A DNA stretch of 64,000 bases. Origin: CAZMRF01 sp964568735. GTDB lineage: Bacteria; Acidobacteriota; Polarisedimenticolia; JACPZX01. Both the position numbers and the translations under genes were made by a program. Under the pieces are notes generated by a model. The model searched no databases, was not told where the DNA came from, and worked only from the letters and a program-made list of their open reading frames with translations. Positions 27,550-36,748 of the stretch are shown here, piece by piece. Position 1 is the first letter of the stretch; each line of letters begins with the position of its first letter. The stretch is from positions 186,001 to 250,000 of the forward strand of contig CAZMRF010000001.1 of NCBI GenBank assembly GCA_964568735.1, read 5' to 3'.

Positions 27550-28602
27550 ATGGGCAACACATCCGACTTCAAGCTGACGAGCTGCGCCAAGTCCGGGGGT
27601 TGAGCGGGGAAACTGAGTCCGGTGGACTTGGGATCCCTGCTGAAGAACCTGGGGCGCTCCAGGAACCCTGACGTGCTGGTCGGGTTCGAGACCTCCGACG
27701 ATGCCGGTGTCTTCCGGCTGAGCGGAGATCTTGCGCTCGTGCAGACGGTGGACTTCATCACGCCCGTCTCGGACGACCCCTGGGCCTTCGGACAGATCGC
27801 CGCCGCCAACTCCCTCAGCGACGTCTACGCGATGGGGGGAAGGCCCCTTACGGCGCTGAACATCTGCTGCTTCCCGCCCTCGGGAGTGCCGCCCGGGATC
27901 TATGCGAGAATCCTCGAAGGGAGCCTCGCAAAGATCACCGAAGCCGGCGCCGTCCTCCTCGGAGGCCACACGGTCAAGGACGAGGAGCTGAAGTACGGCC
28001 TCTCCGTCACGGGGGTCGTGCACCCGTCGCGTATTCTCCGGAACTCCGGGGCACGGCCGGGCGACGCTCTCGTCCTGACCAAGCCGGTCGGCACGGGGGT
28101 GCTCATCACCGGCTCGCGCCGCGGCCTCGTCGGGAGCGCGGTCTTCGACAGGGTCATCGACCGGATGGCCAGGCTCAATCGCAGCGCGTCCGAGGCCGCG
28201 CTCGCCCATTCCGCCACCGCCTGCACCGACATCACGGGCTTCGGGCTGGCCGGGCACGCCATGGAGATGGCCCGCGGGAGTGGCGTGGGAATCCGGCTCA
28301 ACTTCGCGTCGATCCCCCACTACCCCGAGAGCCTCGACCTGATAGCCCAGGGGGTCCGAACAGGGGTGACCCACTCGAACCGGGAGCTCGTGGGCGAGGC
28401 GATCCGATTCGCCCCCGGCCTCGACGAAATCCGTCAGTGGCTGATGTTCGACCCGCAGACCTCCGGTGGCCTCCTCATCTCCCTCCCTTCCGGGGAGGCC
28501 CAGGGGCTCCTCGACGATCTCCTCGCCCGCGGGGAGGGGGAATCCCGGATCATTGGAGAGGTTTTTGCTTCCCCCACCCCGGTCATCTCCGTCGAACCCT
28601 AG
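27550..28602 (+). CDS. selD: Selenophosphate synthetase SelD, itself a selenoprotein (in-frame UGA)
   Basis: Makes selenophosphate from selenide and ATP. A 350-residue reading runs from ATG 27550 through an in-frame TGA at 27601-27603 (residue 18) to the stop at 28600-28602; family length is about 347. Residues 8-25 read KLTSCAKSGG-U-AGKLSPV, the glycine-rich loop where SelD carries an active-site Cys or Sec. Conventional gene calling would start at GTG 27622 and lose the catalytic loop with Sec18. Downstream motifs are intact: SDDAGVF, TVDFITPV, AAANSLSDVYAMGG, LGGHTVKD and TDITGFGLAGHA. A hairpin just after the TGA fits a bacterial SECIS. AGGAG precedes the ATG. Recoding implies selA, selB and selC elsewhere in the genome. 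Confidence 0.92.
27601..27631 (+). promoter_or_regulatory. UGA (Sec) codon and bacterial SECIS-like hairpin in selD
   Basis: After the TGA at 27601-27603 an 8-base-pair stem forms between 27613-27620 and 27624-27631 (CTGAGTCC with GGACTTGG, two of the pairs G-U wobbles) closed by the loop GGU. The loop lies about 18 bases past the UGA and begins with G, matching the usual bacterial SECIS pattern bound by SelB. Confidence 0.7.
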
Positions 28603-28818
28603 GACCCAGACCCGCCCACGATGGCGTCCCGGGCGGAATAGCGCTCTAATCGGTCTCTCCGCCGCCCCGCAGCGCCCGGAAGGTGCTTCGCCTCGTATTC
28701 CCCCTGCCCGCCGAAGGGGAGTGGCCTTCGGGCGCCGGACGCCGGATACTTGAGGCCTCATTCAGGCGCCTGGCCCGCCGTTCGCACCGGTTTCTTCGGA
28801 CCACTTGGGGATGGACTC

Positions 28819-31800
28819 ATGAGCAGGACCCTCGCCTTCCTCGCCCGCGCCGCTTCGCTTCCGGCGCTGGCGCTTCTCTTCGTCGGCAGCTCCGCGGCCC
28901 AGCCTCCTGCGCCCGCCTCGCAGCCGGTGGACGACCGCGAGGCCGCCACGAGCGCTCCGCTGATCGAGGCCACGGTCGCGGAGGCGGTGGCGGGCGGCGC
29001 TGCCGTCCGTGTCCACGTCGTCTTCAAGGGCGCGAGGCCTCTCCCGCCCCGGGCGACCCACGCGCAGGAGGAGGCGCTCCTCAATGAGGTTGCGGCGGCT
29101 CACAGGAGCTTCCGCGCCTCGATGCACGCCCAGGGCTTCCGGATCCTCCACGAGCACGCCTGGACCCACGGAATCGTCGCGGAGATCGATGATCGAGGAT
29201 TGGAGGCTCTCACCCGCAACCCGCGCGTGGCTTATGTCTACCTGGACGGCGAGGTCCACGCCTCCCTGGCCCAGGGGGTTCCGCTCATCGGAGCGGACGC
29301 CGTGCAGGCTTCCGGAGCCAACGGCGCGGGGATCACCATCGCCATCGTCGATACGGGCGTCGACTACAACCACAGCGCGCTGGGAGGCTGCTTCGGTGGA
29401 AGCTGCAAGGTCGCAGGCGGCTTCGACTACGTCAACAACGACAGCAACCCCATCGATGACAACGGACACGGCACGGCCGTGGCGGGCGTCGCAGCCTCGA
29501 ACGGCACGGGCGCGTCCCTGGGGGTGGCTCCCGGCGCGAGGCTGGCCGCTCTCAAGGTGCTGGCAGCCAGCGGCAGCGGGACCTTCGCCGCCGTCGACAA
29601 CGCCCTGAACTGGGTGCTGACGAACAGGGTCGCCCTTGGAATCCGCGTCGTGAACATGAGCCTCGGCGACGGGGGGCAGTACGGCTCATCGGGGCTCGCC
29701 CTCTGCAACACCAGCAGCACCGCGAACCTCATCGAGAGCCTCGCGAACGCGGGAGTCGCCGTCGCCATCGCCTCGGGCAACGAGGGATACGACGCGGGAG
29801 TCTCCTTCCCCGCCTGCGTCGCCGAGGCGACCTCGGTCGGCGGCGTCTACGACGCGAACGTGGGCTCGGTCTCCTGGTGCGGCAACTCCGGCTGCACGAC
29901 CATCCTGTGCACGGACAACCCGACCTTCGCGGACAAGTTCGTCTGCCACAGCAATGCAGGGTTGACGCTGGACGTCCTCGCGCCCGACTGGCGGACGACC
30001 ACGACGAGGCTGGGCGGAGGCACCACGGACTTCGGCGGCACCTCCGCGGCGTCCCCTTACGTCGCGGGGGCCTATGCCCTCATCTTCGACATCATGCCGT
30101 CGGCGACAGTCGCCAGCGTCGAAGCGAACTTCAAGAGCACGGGCCACCTGGTCACCAACCCGGGCAACGGCCAGTCCTACCCCAGGATCGACGTCGCGGC
30201 CGCCGCCATGGGCTTCGACGCCGACCTCGATGGTGAGCCCGACAGCACGGACAATTGTCCCGCCGTCTACAACCCCGGGCAGGAGGACGGTGACCTCGAC
30301 GGGCACGGCGACGTCTGCGACAACTGCCCAGCCGTCTACAACAACACGCAGGCGGACGCCGACTCCGACCCCTCGGGCGACGCCTGCGATTGCAACAGCG
30401 CGAACGGCGCCGTTTATCACGGCGCCCCGGAGGTCTGCGACGGCGTCAACAACAACTGCAGCGATCCCAACTGGCCCTCGCTCGCGCCCGAGATCGACAA
30501 CGATCTGGACGGCATGGCTGAGTGCGGGGGTGACTGCGACGACGCCAACCCGGCGCGCTTCGCCGGAAACCCCGAAGCCTGCGACGGGATCGACAACGAC
30601 TGCAACGGCAGCGTGCCCATCACCGAGAACGACGCCGACGGCGACGGAGTGCGCATCTGCGGCGGCGATTGCGACGACGCCAACCCCGCCCGCTTCCCGG
30701 GCAACCCCGAAATCTGCGACGGCGTCGACAACGACTGTTCGGCCGGAGTGCCCTCGGGCGAGCTCGACACCGACGCCGACGGCTTCAGGCCCTGCAACGG
30801 AGACTGCGACGACTCGAGTCCGGCCCGCTTCCCCGGCAACCCCGAGATCTGCGACGGGCTCGACAACAACTGCGATTCCGTCGTGCCCGGCGGGGAGTTC
30901 GACCTGGACCTCGATGGATCGATGATCTGCGAGGGAGACTGCCAGGACAGCGATGGCGCGATCTTCCCCGGAGCGGCCGAGATATGCGACGGCAGGAACA
31001 ACAACTGCCTGCACCCGGCCTGGCCCTCCCTCTCGGTCGAGAGCGACGACGACGGCGACGGGCTGGCCGAGTGCGCGGGAGACTGCGACGACACCACGAT
31101 CGCCGTCTTCCCGGGTCACGCGGAGGTCTGCGACGAACTCGACAACGATTGCGACGGCCGCACCGACCCCGGCTATCCCTTCATGATCGAGGGGAATCCG
31201 CTGCCCACGATCACGCAGCCCGGCGCGGCCCTGGCGGACAGGTTCGGCGGCGCGATCCTCTCGCTGGCCGACGTGGATCTGGACGGGACTCCCGATTTCG
31301 CCGCCGGCTCGCCGGGATCGCCCTCCGGCACCTCCACGCTCGGCGCCATACGCATCTTCTCCGGGGACGACCGCTCCTCGATCCGGGTGCTGACCGACCC
31401 TAACGGCACCACCCCCGCCGAGCTGGGCACTGCGATGGCGAGCCCGGGTGACGTGGACGCGGACGGCGTGCCCGAGATCGCGGGCTCGGCTCCCACCCAG
31501 ACGGCGCAGGGGCCGAGCTTCGAGCAGGGGCGCGTGATCATGTTCTCGGGCGCAACGGGCAGTGTCCTCTGGTCCTACCAGAAGACGACGGCGGCCAGCC
31601 AGGCGAGGCTCGGGACCTCGATCGCGGCCATCGCCGACGTCAACGGGAACGGCGTCCGCGAGATCGTGGCCGGGATGATCATCGGCTGCCAGAGCGGGCC
31701 CGACTGCGGCGGTACCGCGACCATCCTCGACGGCCTCACGGGGGCTGCGATCAGGACGCTCTGGGACACCACGGGCCTGGCCGGCGACAGGTTTGGATCA

Positions 31801-32991
31801 TCCATGGCCAGCCTCGGCGACCAGGATGCGGACGGCGACGACGAGCTGGCCATCGGATCTCCTTCGAAGGCGGTCTCCGGAACGGGGGGCGCGGGACAGG
31901 TCAGGCTCTACTCGACCGGGAACGGCGTCCTGCTCCGGGCGATCTCCGACCCGGACCCCGATCCCAATGATGGACTCGGCGAGGCCATCGCGGCCATCGC
32001 CGATCTGGACGGCGACGGGAAGCTGGATCTGCTCGCCGGCTCACCCGGCCGTGACACCGGCGCGGGGCCCGACGCGGGGCAGATCCTCGTCTTTTCGGGG
32101 GCGACCGGGGCTCTCATCCGGCGGCTGGAGGATCCCGCAGGCGCGGCAGGTGACCGGTTCGGGTCAGCCGTGGCCGCCATCCCCGATTTGAACGGCGACG
32201 GCACCGCCGAGATCGCGGCCGGCGTGCGCAACGCCGACACGATCGCCGGCGCCGACGCGGGGAAGGTCGTCGTCTTCAGCGGCTTCGACGGGGCTCACCT
32301 CGCGATTCTCGTGCACCCGAGTCCAGGCGTGAGCGATCACTTCGGCACCTTCGTGGCGGCGGTGGGGCCGGTGGATGGAGATGGCAGAGCCGAGATTGCC
32401 GCCGGCGCCCCCGAGGACAACGGAGTGGCCGCCGACACCGGCAGCCTCGTTCTCTTCTCGGCCTTCTCGATCGGGGACTGCGACGGGGACTCGATCGGCA
32501 ACCCCGTCGATACCTGCACGGACGCCGATCTCGACGGCTTCGGGACGGACATCTTCCTTCCTCAGGCCTGTCCGGTTGACTGCGACGACTCCAACGGGAA
32601 CACCTACCCCGGCGGGGCCCAGATCTGCGACGGAGCCAACAACGACTGCGGCGATCCCTCATACCCAGTTGTCTCTCCGAACGAGTGCTTCCAGGTGCTC
32701 AATCTGACGGCGCAGAGGGCGGGAGCCAATCTCCTCCTCCAGTGGGCCGTCCCCTCGGGCGGGGCGGACCTCTACCGCGTCTACCGCGCCCTGGGCGCGG
32801 ATCTGCAGGCGGGCACGAGCGGAGGCTTCTGCTTCGCGACATCCGTGCCGGCGTCAATCCAGCTCAGCGATCCAGCCCCGTTTGGGACCATCACCTACTA
32901 CCTGGTCGCCGGCGTCAGAGGGAGCCTGGAGGGCTCCCGGGGGAACATGTTCCCGGTGCAGGAGCGCCCCCGCGGCGACATCTGCCCCTGA
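28819..32991 (+). CDS. Secreted subtilisin-like protease with MopE-type Cys repeats and FG-GAP propeller
   Basis: A 1390-residue exported protein. Signal peptide (about 1-27, ending SSAAQ); inhibitor-like prodomain (about 40-155); S8 peptidase domain with Asp178 (IVDTGVDY), His217 (DNGHGTAVAG), oxyanion Asn (ASGNEG) and Ser409 (GGTSAASPYVAG); thrombospondin type-3-like calcium repeats (DADLDGEPDSTDNCP); six MopE-like modules of the form PExCDGxDNDC; seven FG-GAP repeats (for example ADLDGDGKLDLLAGSPG), enough for one seven-bladed propeller; a seventh MopE-like module; and a C-terminal fibronectin-like stretch. Probably calcium-dependent and surface-attached or secreted. ATG 28819 is preferred to GTG 28750 because it directly precedes the signal peptide. 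No neighbour suggests its substrate. Confidence 0.88.
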   Translation: MSRTLAFLARAASLPALALLFVGSSAAQPPAPASQPVDDREAATSAPLIEATVAEAVAGGAAVRVHVVFKGARPLPPRATHAQEEALLNEVAAAHRSFRASMHAQGFRILHEHAWTHGIVAEIDDRGLEALTRNPRVAYVYLDGEVHASLAQGVPLIGADAVQASGANGAGITIAIVDTGVDYNHSALGGCFGGSCKVAGGFDYVNNDSNPIDDNGHGTAVAGVAASNGTGASLGVAPGARLAALKVLAASGSGTFAAVDNALNWVLTNRVALGIRVVNMSLGDGGQYGSSGLALCNTSSTANLIESLANAGVAVAIASGNEGYDAGVSFPACVAEATSVGGVYDANVGSVSWCGNSGCTTILCTDNPTFADKFVCHSNAGLTLDVLAPDWRTTTTRLGGGTTDFGGTSAASPYVAGAYALIFDIMPSATVASVEANFKSTGHLVTNPGNGQSYPRIDVAAAAMGFDADLDGEPDSTDNCPAVYNPGQEDGDLDGHGDVCDNCPAVYNNTQADADSDPSGDACDCNSANGAVYHGAPEVCDGVNNNCSDPNWPSLAPEIDNDLDGMAECGGDCDDANPARFAGNPEACDGIDNDCNGSVPITENDADGDGVRICGGDCDDANPARFPGNPEICDGVDNDCSAGVPSGELDTDADGFRPCNGDCDDSSPARFPGNPEICDGLDNNCDSVVPGGEFDLDLDGSMICEGDCQDSDGAIFPGAAEICDGRNNNCLHPAWPSLSVESDDDGDGLAECAGDCDDTTIAVFPGHAEVCDELDNDCDGRTDPGYPFMIEGNPLPTITQPGAALADRFGGAILSLADVDLDGTPDFAAGSPGSPSGTSTLGAIRIFSGDDRSSIRVLTDPNGTTPAELGTAMASPGDVDADGVPEIAGSAPTQTAQGPSFEQGRVIMFSGATGSVLWSYQKTTAASQARLGTSIAAIADVNGNGVREIVAGMIIGCQSGPDCGGTATILDGLTGAAIRTLWDTTGLAGDRFGSSMASLGDQDADGDDELAIGSPSKAVSGTGGAGQVRLYSTGNGVLLRAISDPDPDPNDGLGEAIAAIADLDGDGKLDLLAGSPGRDTGAGPDAGQILVFSGATGALIRRLEDPAGAAGDRFGSAVAAIPDLNGDGTAEIAAGVRNADTIAGADAGKVVVFSGFDGAHLAILVHPSPGVSDHFGTFVAAVGPVDGDGRAEIAAGAPEDNGVAADTGSLVLFSAFSIGDCDGDSIGNPVDTCTDADLDGFGTDIFLPQACPVDCDDSNGNTYPGGAQICDGANNDCGDPSYPVVSPNECFQVLNLTAQRAGANLLLQWAVPSGGADLYRVYRALGADLQAGTSGGFCFATSVPASIQLSDPAPFGTITYYLVAGVRGSLEGSRGNMFPVQERPRGDICP

Positions 32992-33034
32992 GCGAGAGCC
33001 CGCGATACTGAAGCGCCTTCGTGAAGAGGTCTCA

Positions 33035-33153
33035 GCGCGGGCGGGAGGGTCGCCCTGAGGCTCGTCGCTCAGCGCGGGGCGGAGGGTCGCCCCGCGCCGA
33101 CGGCACTTCGGGTGCCTCCAGCCGCCGAAGGGCGACGCTTCGTCCCGCGCAAG
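33035..33153. repeat. REP/BIME-like palindromic repeat, copy 1 (degenerate, extra half)
   Basis: Two tandem left arms (33035-33060 and 33072-33099) carry the shared core GGGTCGCCC; the second forms a perfect 10-base-pair stem (33072-33081 with 33088-33097, loop GAGGGT). A right arm in inverse orientation at 33124-33153 contains the reverse of GCGCGGGACG-type sequence. A small stem GGCAC-TTCGG-GTGCC lies between. Related to the repeats at 37575 and 51634. It occupies most of the 266-base gap between the protease and ispG. Confidence 0.7.
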
Positions 33154-33257
33154 GTCATCGTAAGCGCCTCTGCATGGAATAGCAGCCACATCGCTTGACT
33201 CGGCACCTGGGACGCCTCTCCCGTCACTCCGTCCTCCTCGCCTGCTAGTATTGCCCG

Positions 33258-34415
33258 ATGTCCGTGTCGGCAGCACCCTCTCGCAATCCCACTCGCTCCG
33301 TCCGCATCGGGCGCGTGAGCGTGGGCTCCTCCCATCCTGTCGCCGTGCAGTCGATGACGGCCACCCGCACGACCGACGTCGAGGCGACGATCTCCCAGGT
33401 TCTCGATCTGCAGCGCGCCGGGGCCGACATCGTCCGGATCGCCGTGGATTCCGCGCGCGACGGCGCTGCCCTGGAAGTGATCCGCGATCGGACGGAGGTC
33501 GCCCTCTCCGTGGACCTCCAGGAGAGCTACCGGCTCGCGGCGACGGTCGCCCCCTGGGTCGACAAGATCCGGTACAACCCCGGCCACCTGCACCACCACG
33601 AGAAGAGCCGGGCTGTCCGCGACAAGGTGGCCTGGCTGGCCGAGGTCGCCGCACGCCACGACTGCGCGCTCAGGGTAGGTGTGAACTGCGGCTCGGTGGA
33701 CCCTGCCAAGAAGGGAACCTTCGGCGACGACGATGTGGGCGAGATGGTGGCCTCCGCCCTCGAGCACTGCGAGATGCTCGACGAGGTGGGCTTCGATCGC
33801 TACGTCGTTTCCCTCAAGGATTCGGATCCCAACAAGGTGATCGAGGCGAACGAGCGCTTCGCCTCTCAGCGCCCGGACGTCCCGCTGCACCTCGGCGTGA
33901 CGGAGGCGGGCCTGCCGCCGGAGGGAATCATCAAGACGAGGATCGCCTTCGAGCAGCTCCTCTCGCGGGGGATCGGGGACACGGTGCGGGTCTCCCTGAC
34001 GGTGCCGAACGACCGCAAGGGCGAGGAGATCACCGTGGGGCGCGCCATCCTGGACGACATCGCGGCGGGAAGGTTCAGATCGGTCCCCCGGTTCGTCCGG
34101 AGCGGTCTCAACATCATCTCATGCCCATCCTGCTCCCGCGTGGAGAACGAGGCCTTCGTGGACCTCGCCCGCGACGTCCGGGAGATGACCTCCTGGGCGA
34201 AGGACCACGACATCACCATCGCCGTGATGGGCTGCCGGGTGAACGGCCCCGGTGAGACTGACGACGCGGACCTCGGGCTCTGGTGCGGCCCCAGGAGCGT
34301 CAACCTCAAGCGGGGGTCGGAGACGGTGGGCACCTACCCCTATGCCGAGGTCCTCGACGTCCTCAAGCAGGAGCTGGAGCGCTTGATTGCGGCGAGGGCG
34401 CCCGCAGCGAACTGA
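33258..34415 (+). CDS. ispG: 4-hydroxy-3-methylbut-2-en-1-yl diphosphate synthase IspG (GcpE)
   Basis: A 385-residue iron-sulfur enzyme of the MEP isoprenoid pathway. The opening (RIGRVSVGSSHPVAVQSMT), the TIM-barrel part (KIRYNPGHL, VNCGSVD, SLKDSDPNKVIEANE, HLGVTEAG) and the 4Fe-4S ligands (Cys289 and Cys292 in ISCPSCSR, Cys326 in VMGCRVNGPGE) are all present. It converts MEcPP to HMBPP using reduced ferredoxin or flavodoxin. Single-cistron layout between a repeat element and convergent priA. ATG start; no strong ribosome site seen. Confidence 0.95.
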   Translation: MSVSAAPSRNPTRSVRIGRVSVGSSHPVAVQSMTATRTTDVEATISQVLDLQRAGADIVRIAVDSARDGAALEVIRDRTEVALSVDLQESYRLAATVAPWVDKIRYNPGHLHHHEKSRAVRDKVAWLAEVAARHDCALRVGVNCGSVDPAKKGTFGDDDVGEMVASALEHCEMLDEVGFDRYVVSLKDSDPNKVIEANERFASQRPDVPLHLGVTEAGLPPEGIIKTRIAFEQLLSRGIGDTVRVSLTVPNDRKGEEITVGRAILDDIAAGRFRSVPRFVRSGLNIISCPSCSRVENEAFVDLARDVREMTSWAKDHDITIAVMGCRVNGPGETDDADLGLWCGPRSVNLKRGSETVGTYPYAEVLDVLKQELERLIAARAPAAN

Positions 34416-34492
34416 CCGGGAGGCCGTACCTCGCGCGCGGTGCTCCTCCGGGCCGGACGCTTCTCCGTTGACACGGCATCGCTGTCGCGCGT

Positions 34493-36748
34493 TCAGAGCA
34501 GCGAGGCCGGATCCACGTCGACCTGGATTCCCTGCGCCGGCGTGCGGCTCTGCTCGAGGCGATCGAGGGCCTCGTGCAGGGCGTCGGAGAGGAGCCTCCT
34601 CCGGACGGCCCGGACAATGATCTGGAATCGGTGGCGCCCTTTGAGCCGGAACAGCGGCGCAGGAGCCGGCCCGAGGATCTTCACGTCGCTCCCGGAGCTG
34701 CGGCGCAAAGCGTCCGTGAAGTGGCCGGCCCTCCGGCGCGCGCTCTCGAGCGAAGCCCCGGTGGCCGTCACGCAGGCCAGCGCCGTGAAAGGCGGATAGC
34801 CCGACAGCCTCCGGTAGCGGCTCTCCTTCGCGTAGAAGGCTTCGTAGTCCTGCATCTGCGCCGCCTGGATCGCGTAGTGATCCGGACGCCAGGCCTGGAC
34901 GATCACCTCCCCGGGCCGATCACCTCTACCGGCACGGCCCGCCACCTGGGTCAGGATCTGGAAGGTGCGCTCGGCCGCCCTGAAGTCGGGGAAGCCGAGC
35001 GTGAAATCCGCGCCGACCACTCCGACGACCGTGACCCTCGGGAAATCGTGGCCCTTCGCCACGAGCTGGGTTCCGACCAGGATGTCGTGCTCTCCCCGCT
35101 CGAAGGCCTCGAGGATCTGTCCGGACGCCAGCCGGCCCCGCGCGACGTCCCTGTCCAGCCTCGCCACCCGGGCGGAGGGGAAGAGGGCTGCGATCTCCTC
35201 TTCGAGCCTCTCGGTCCCTGTCCCGGTGAGAAGGAGCCTCTTCTCTCCACACTCGAGGCACCTTCCCGGGAGCCCGCGCCTGTACCCGCAGTAGTGGCAG
35301 AGGAGGGTGCTGTCCCGCTGGTGCCAGGTCAGGGAGATGGAGCAGCGGCGGCACTTCATCGTCTCGCCGCACTTCCTGCACAGGAGCGAGGGCGCCCATC
35401 CTCGCCTGTTCAGGAGCACGATCGCCTGCTCGCGCCGCTCCACCGCGCCGCGCAGCGCCTCGAGGAGCCTCCGCGAGACGGGGTCCCGGCCCCCGGTTTC
35501 CTCCTCCTCGCGGCGCATATCCACGAGATGCACCGCCGCCATGGGCCGGGATTCGATCCGCCTGGTGAGCCTCAGCGTTCCGTGCCGTCCCCTCAGAGCC
35601 GAGGTCCATGATTCCATCGAGGGTGTGGCCGAGCCGAGGAGCGCCACCGCCCCCTCCTCCCTGGCGCGGACGAGAGCCAGGTCACGGGCGTTGTAGCGAG
35701 GATCGCTCTCCTGCTTGAAGGAGCTGTCCTGCTCCTCGTCCACGACGACGAGCCGGAGATTCCGGACGGGAGCCATGAGGGCCGAGCGCGCCCCGAGGAC
35801 CAGGCCTGCCCTCCCCGCCCGGATGCGCTCCCATTCGTCGCGCCTCTGCGCCGGTGTGAGCGACGAGTGCATCACGGCGAAACGCTCGCCAAACCTCTCG
35901 CGGCAGCGCCTGGAGAGCAGAGGGGTCAGGGCGATCTCCGGAACGAGGTAGATAGCCCCGCCACCACCTTCGAGCGCGCTCTCGATCGCGGAGAAGAAGA
36001 CCTCGGTCTTGCCGCTCCCCGTGGGGCCCACGAGGAGGAAGGAGCGGAAGTCCGCGGATGCGATGGCCTCGGCGAGCTGCCGCGCGGCAGACTGCTGCTC
36101 CTCCGTGAGCGCATGCCGCGGCGGGGGCGTCCCGGCCCGGGGAAGATCGGGAGTCGATTCCACTGGACGGCGCTCGACCCGCACCAACCCCTTGCTCCTG
36201 AGCGCGGCGAGCGAGGCAGCGGTCGCCCCGACGAGGCCTCGAAGCTCCTCGGTGGAGAGCGGCCGTCCCTCGCGCCGGAGGAGATCCAGGATTGCCCTCT
36301 GCCTCGGCGCTCGCGCGGTCGCCGCCCGCTCGGGATCGGGATCGAGCGCCGGTGTGTAGAAGGAAGTCGTCCTGGGGGAGGAGCCGCCCCGGGGAGGAAG
36401 GCCGAGCGCGAAGGTGGGCCCGGGCGCCGAGACGTAGTAGCGGGCGGCCCAGGAGAGCGTTTCGAGAAGGCCGCGGCCGATGGCGGGAGCGGCATCGGGC
36501 AGCGCCGTGACGCCGCGGATCCGATCGGGGGCGACGTCGGAGCTCTCCTCGAGGGAGGCGATGACTCCCGTGAGGCTGCGCCGGCCGAAGGGGACCCGGG
36601 CCCGGCTGCCGGGCTCGGCGCTGCCTTCGAGCCCCTCCGGCAGGAAATAGGTGAAGAGCTTTCGCACGGGGACGGGAAGCGCGATCGAGGCGTAGCGGCT
36701 CTGGTAGGATGGCCGCGTGGCTGATCCTGGGCTCCTGTCCCGCTTCAC
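34493..36748 (-). CDS. priA: Primosomal replication restart helicase PriA
   Basis: A 751-residue helicase that reloads the replisome at stalled forks. N-terminal DNA-binding domain (ASIALPVPVRKLFTYFLPEG), Walker A GPTGSGKTEVF (about 230), helicase boxes through LLGSATPS and GTQLVAKGHDFP, and the PriA zinc module of four Cys pairs (CRKC, CRRC, CHYC, CLEC). Box II reads DEEQDSSFKQ where most PriA have DEEH. The frame is open beyond 36748; GTG 36748 is chosen because AGAGGA lies seven bases before it, and no ATG, GTG or TTG occurs between it and the conserved N-terminus. Its first 32 bases overlap the divergent trmJ start. Confidence 0.93.
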   Translation of the reverse strand: MKRDRSPGSATRPSYQSRYASIALPVPVRKLFTYFLPEGLEGSAEPGSRARVPFGRRSLTGVIASLEESSDVAPDRIRGVTALPDAAPAIGRGLLETLSWAARYYVSAPGPTFALGLPPRGGSSPRTTSFYTPALDPDPERAATARAPRQRAILDLLRREGRPLSTEELRGLVGATAASLAALRSKGLVRVERRPVESTPDLPRAGTPPPRHALTEEQQSAARQLAEAIASADFRSFLLVGPTGSGKTEVFFSAIESALEGGGGAIYLVPEIALTPLLSRRCRERFGERFAVMHSSLTPAQRRDEWERIRAGRAGLVLGARSALMAPVRNLRLVVVDEEQDSSFKQESDPRYNARDLALVRAREEGAVALLGSATPSMESWTSALRGRHGTLRLTRRIESRPMAAVHLVDMRREEEETGGRDPVSRRLLEALRGAVERREQAIVLLNRRGWAPSLLCRKCGETMKCRRCSISLTWHQRDSTLLCHYCGYRRGLPGRCLECGEKRLLLTGTGTERLEEEIAALFPSARVARLDRDVARGRLASGQILEAFERGEHDILVGTQLVAKGHDFPRVTVVGVVGADFTLGFPDFRAAERTFQILTQVAGRAGRGDRPGEVIVQAWRPDHYAIQAAQMQDYEAFYAKESRYRRLSGYPPFTALACVTATGASLESARRRAGHFTDALRRSSGSDVKILGPAPAPLFRLKGRHRFQIIVRAVRRRLLSDALHEALDRLEQSRTPAQGIQVDVDPASLL

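Noticed and set aside
28711..28731. Stem CCGAAGG/CCTTCGG downstream of selD as a terminator
   Set aside because: Only seven pairs and no T-run follow; could be incidental.
33195..33251. TTGACT and TAGTAT as an ispG promoter
   Set aside because: The two hexamers are about 45 bases apart, far from the usual 16-18.
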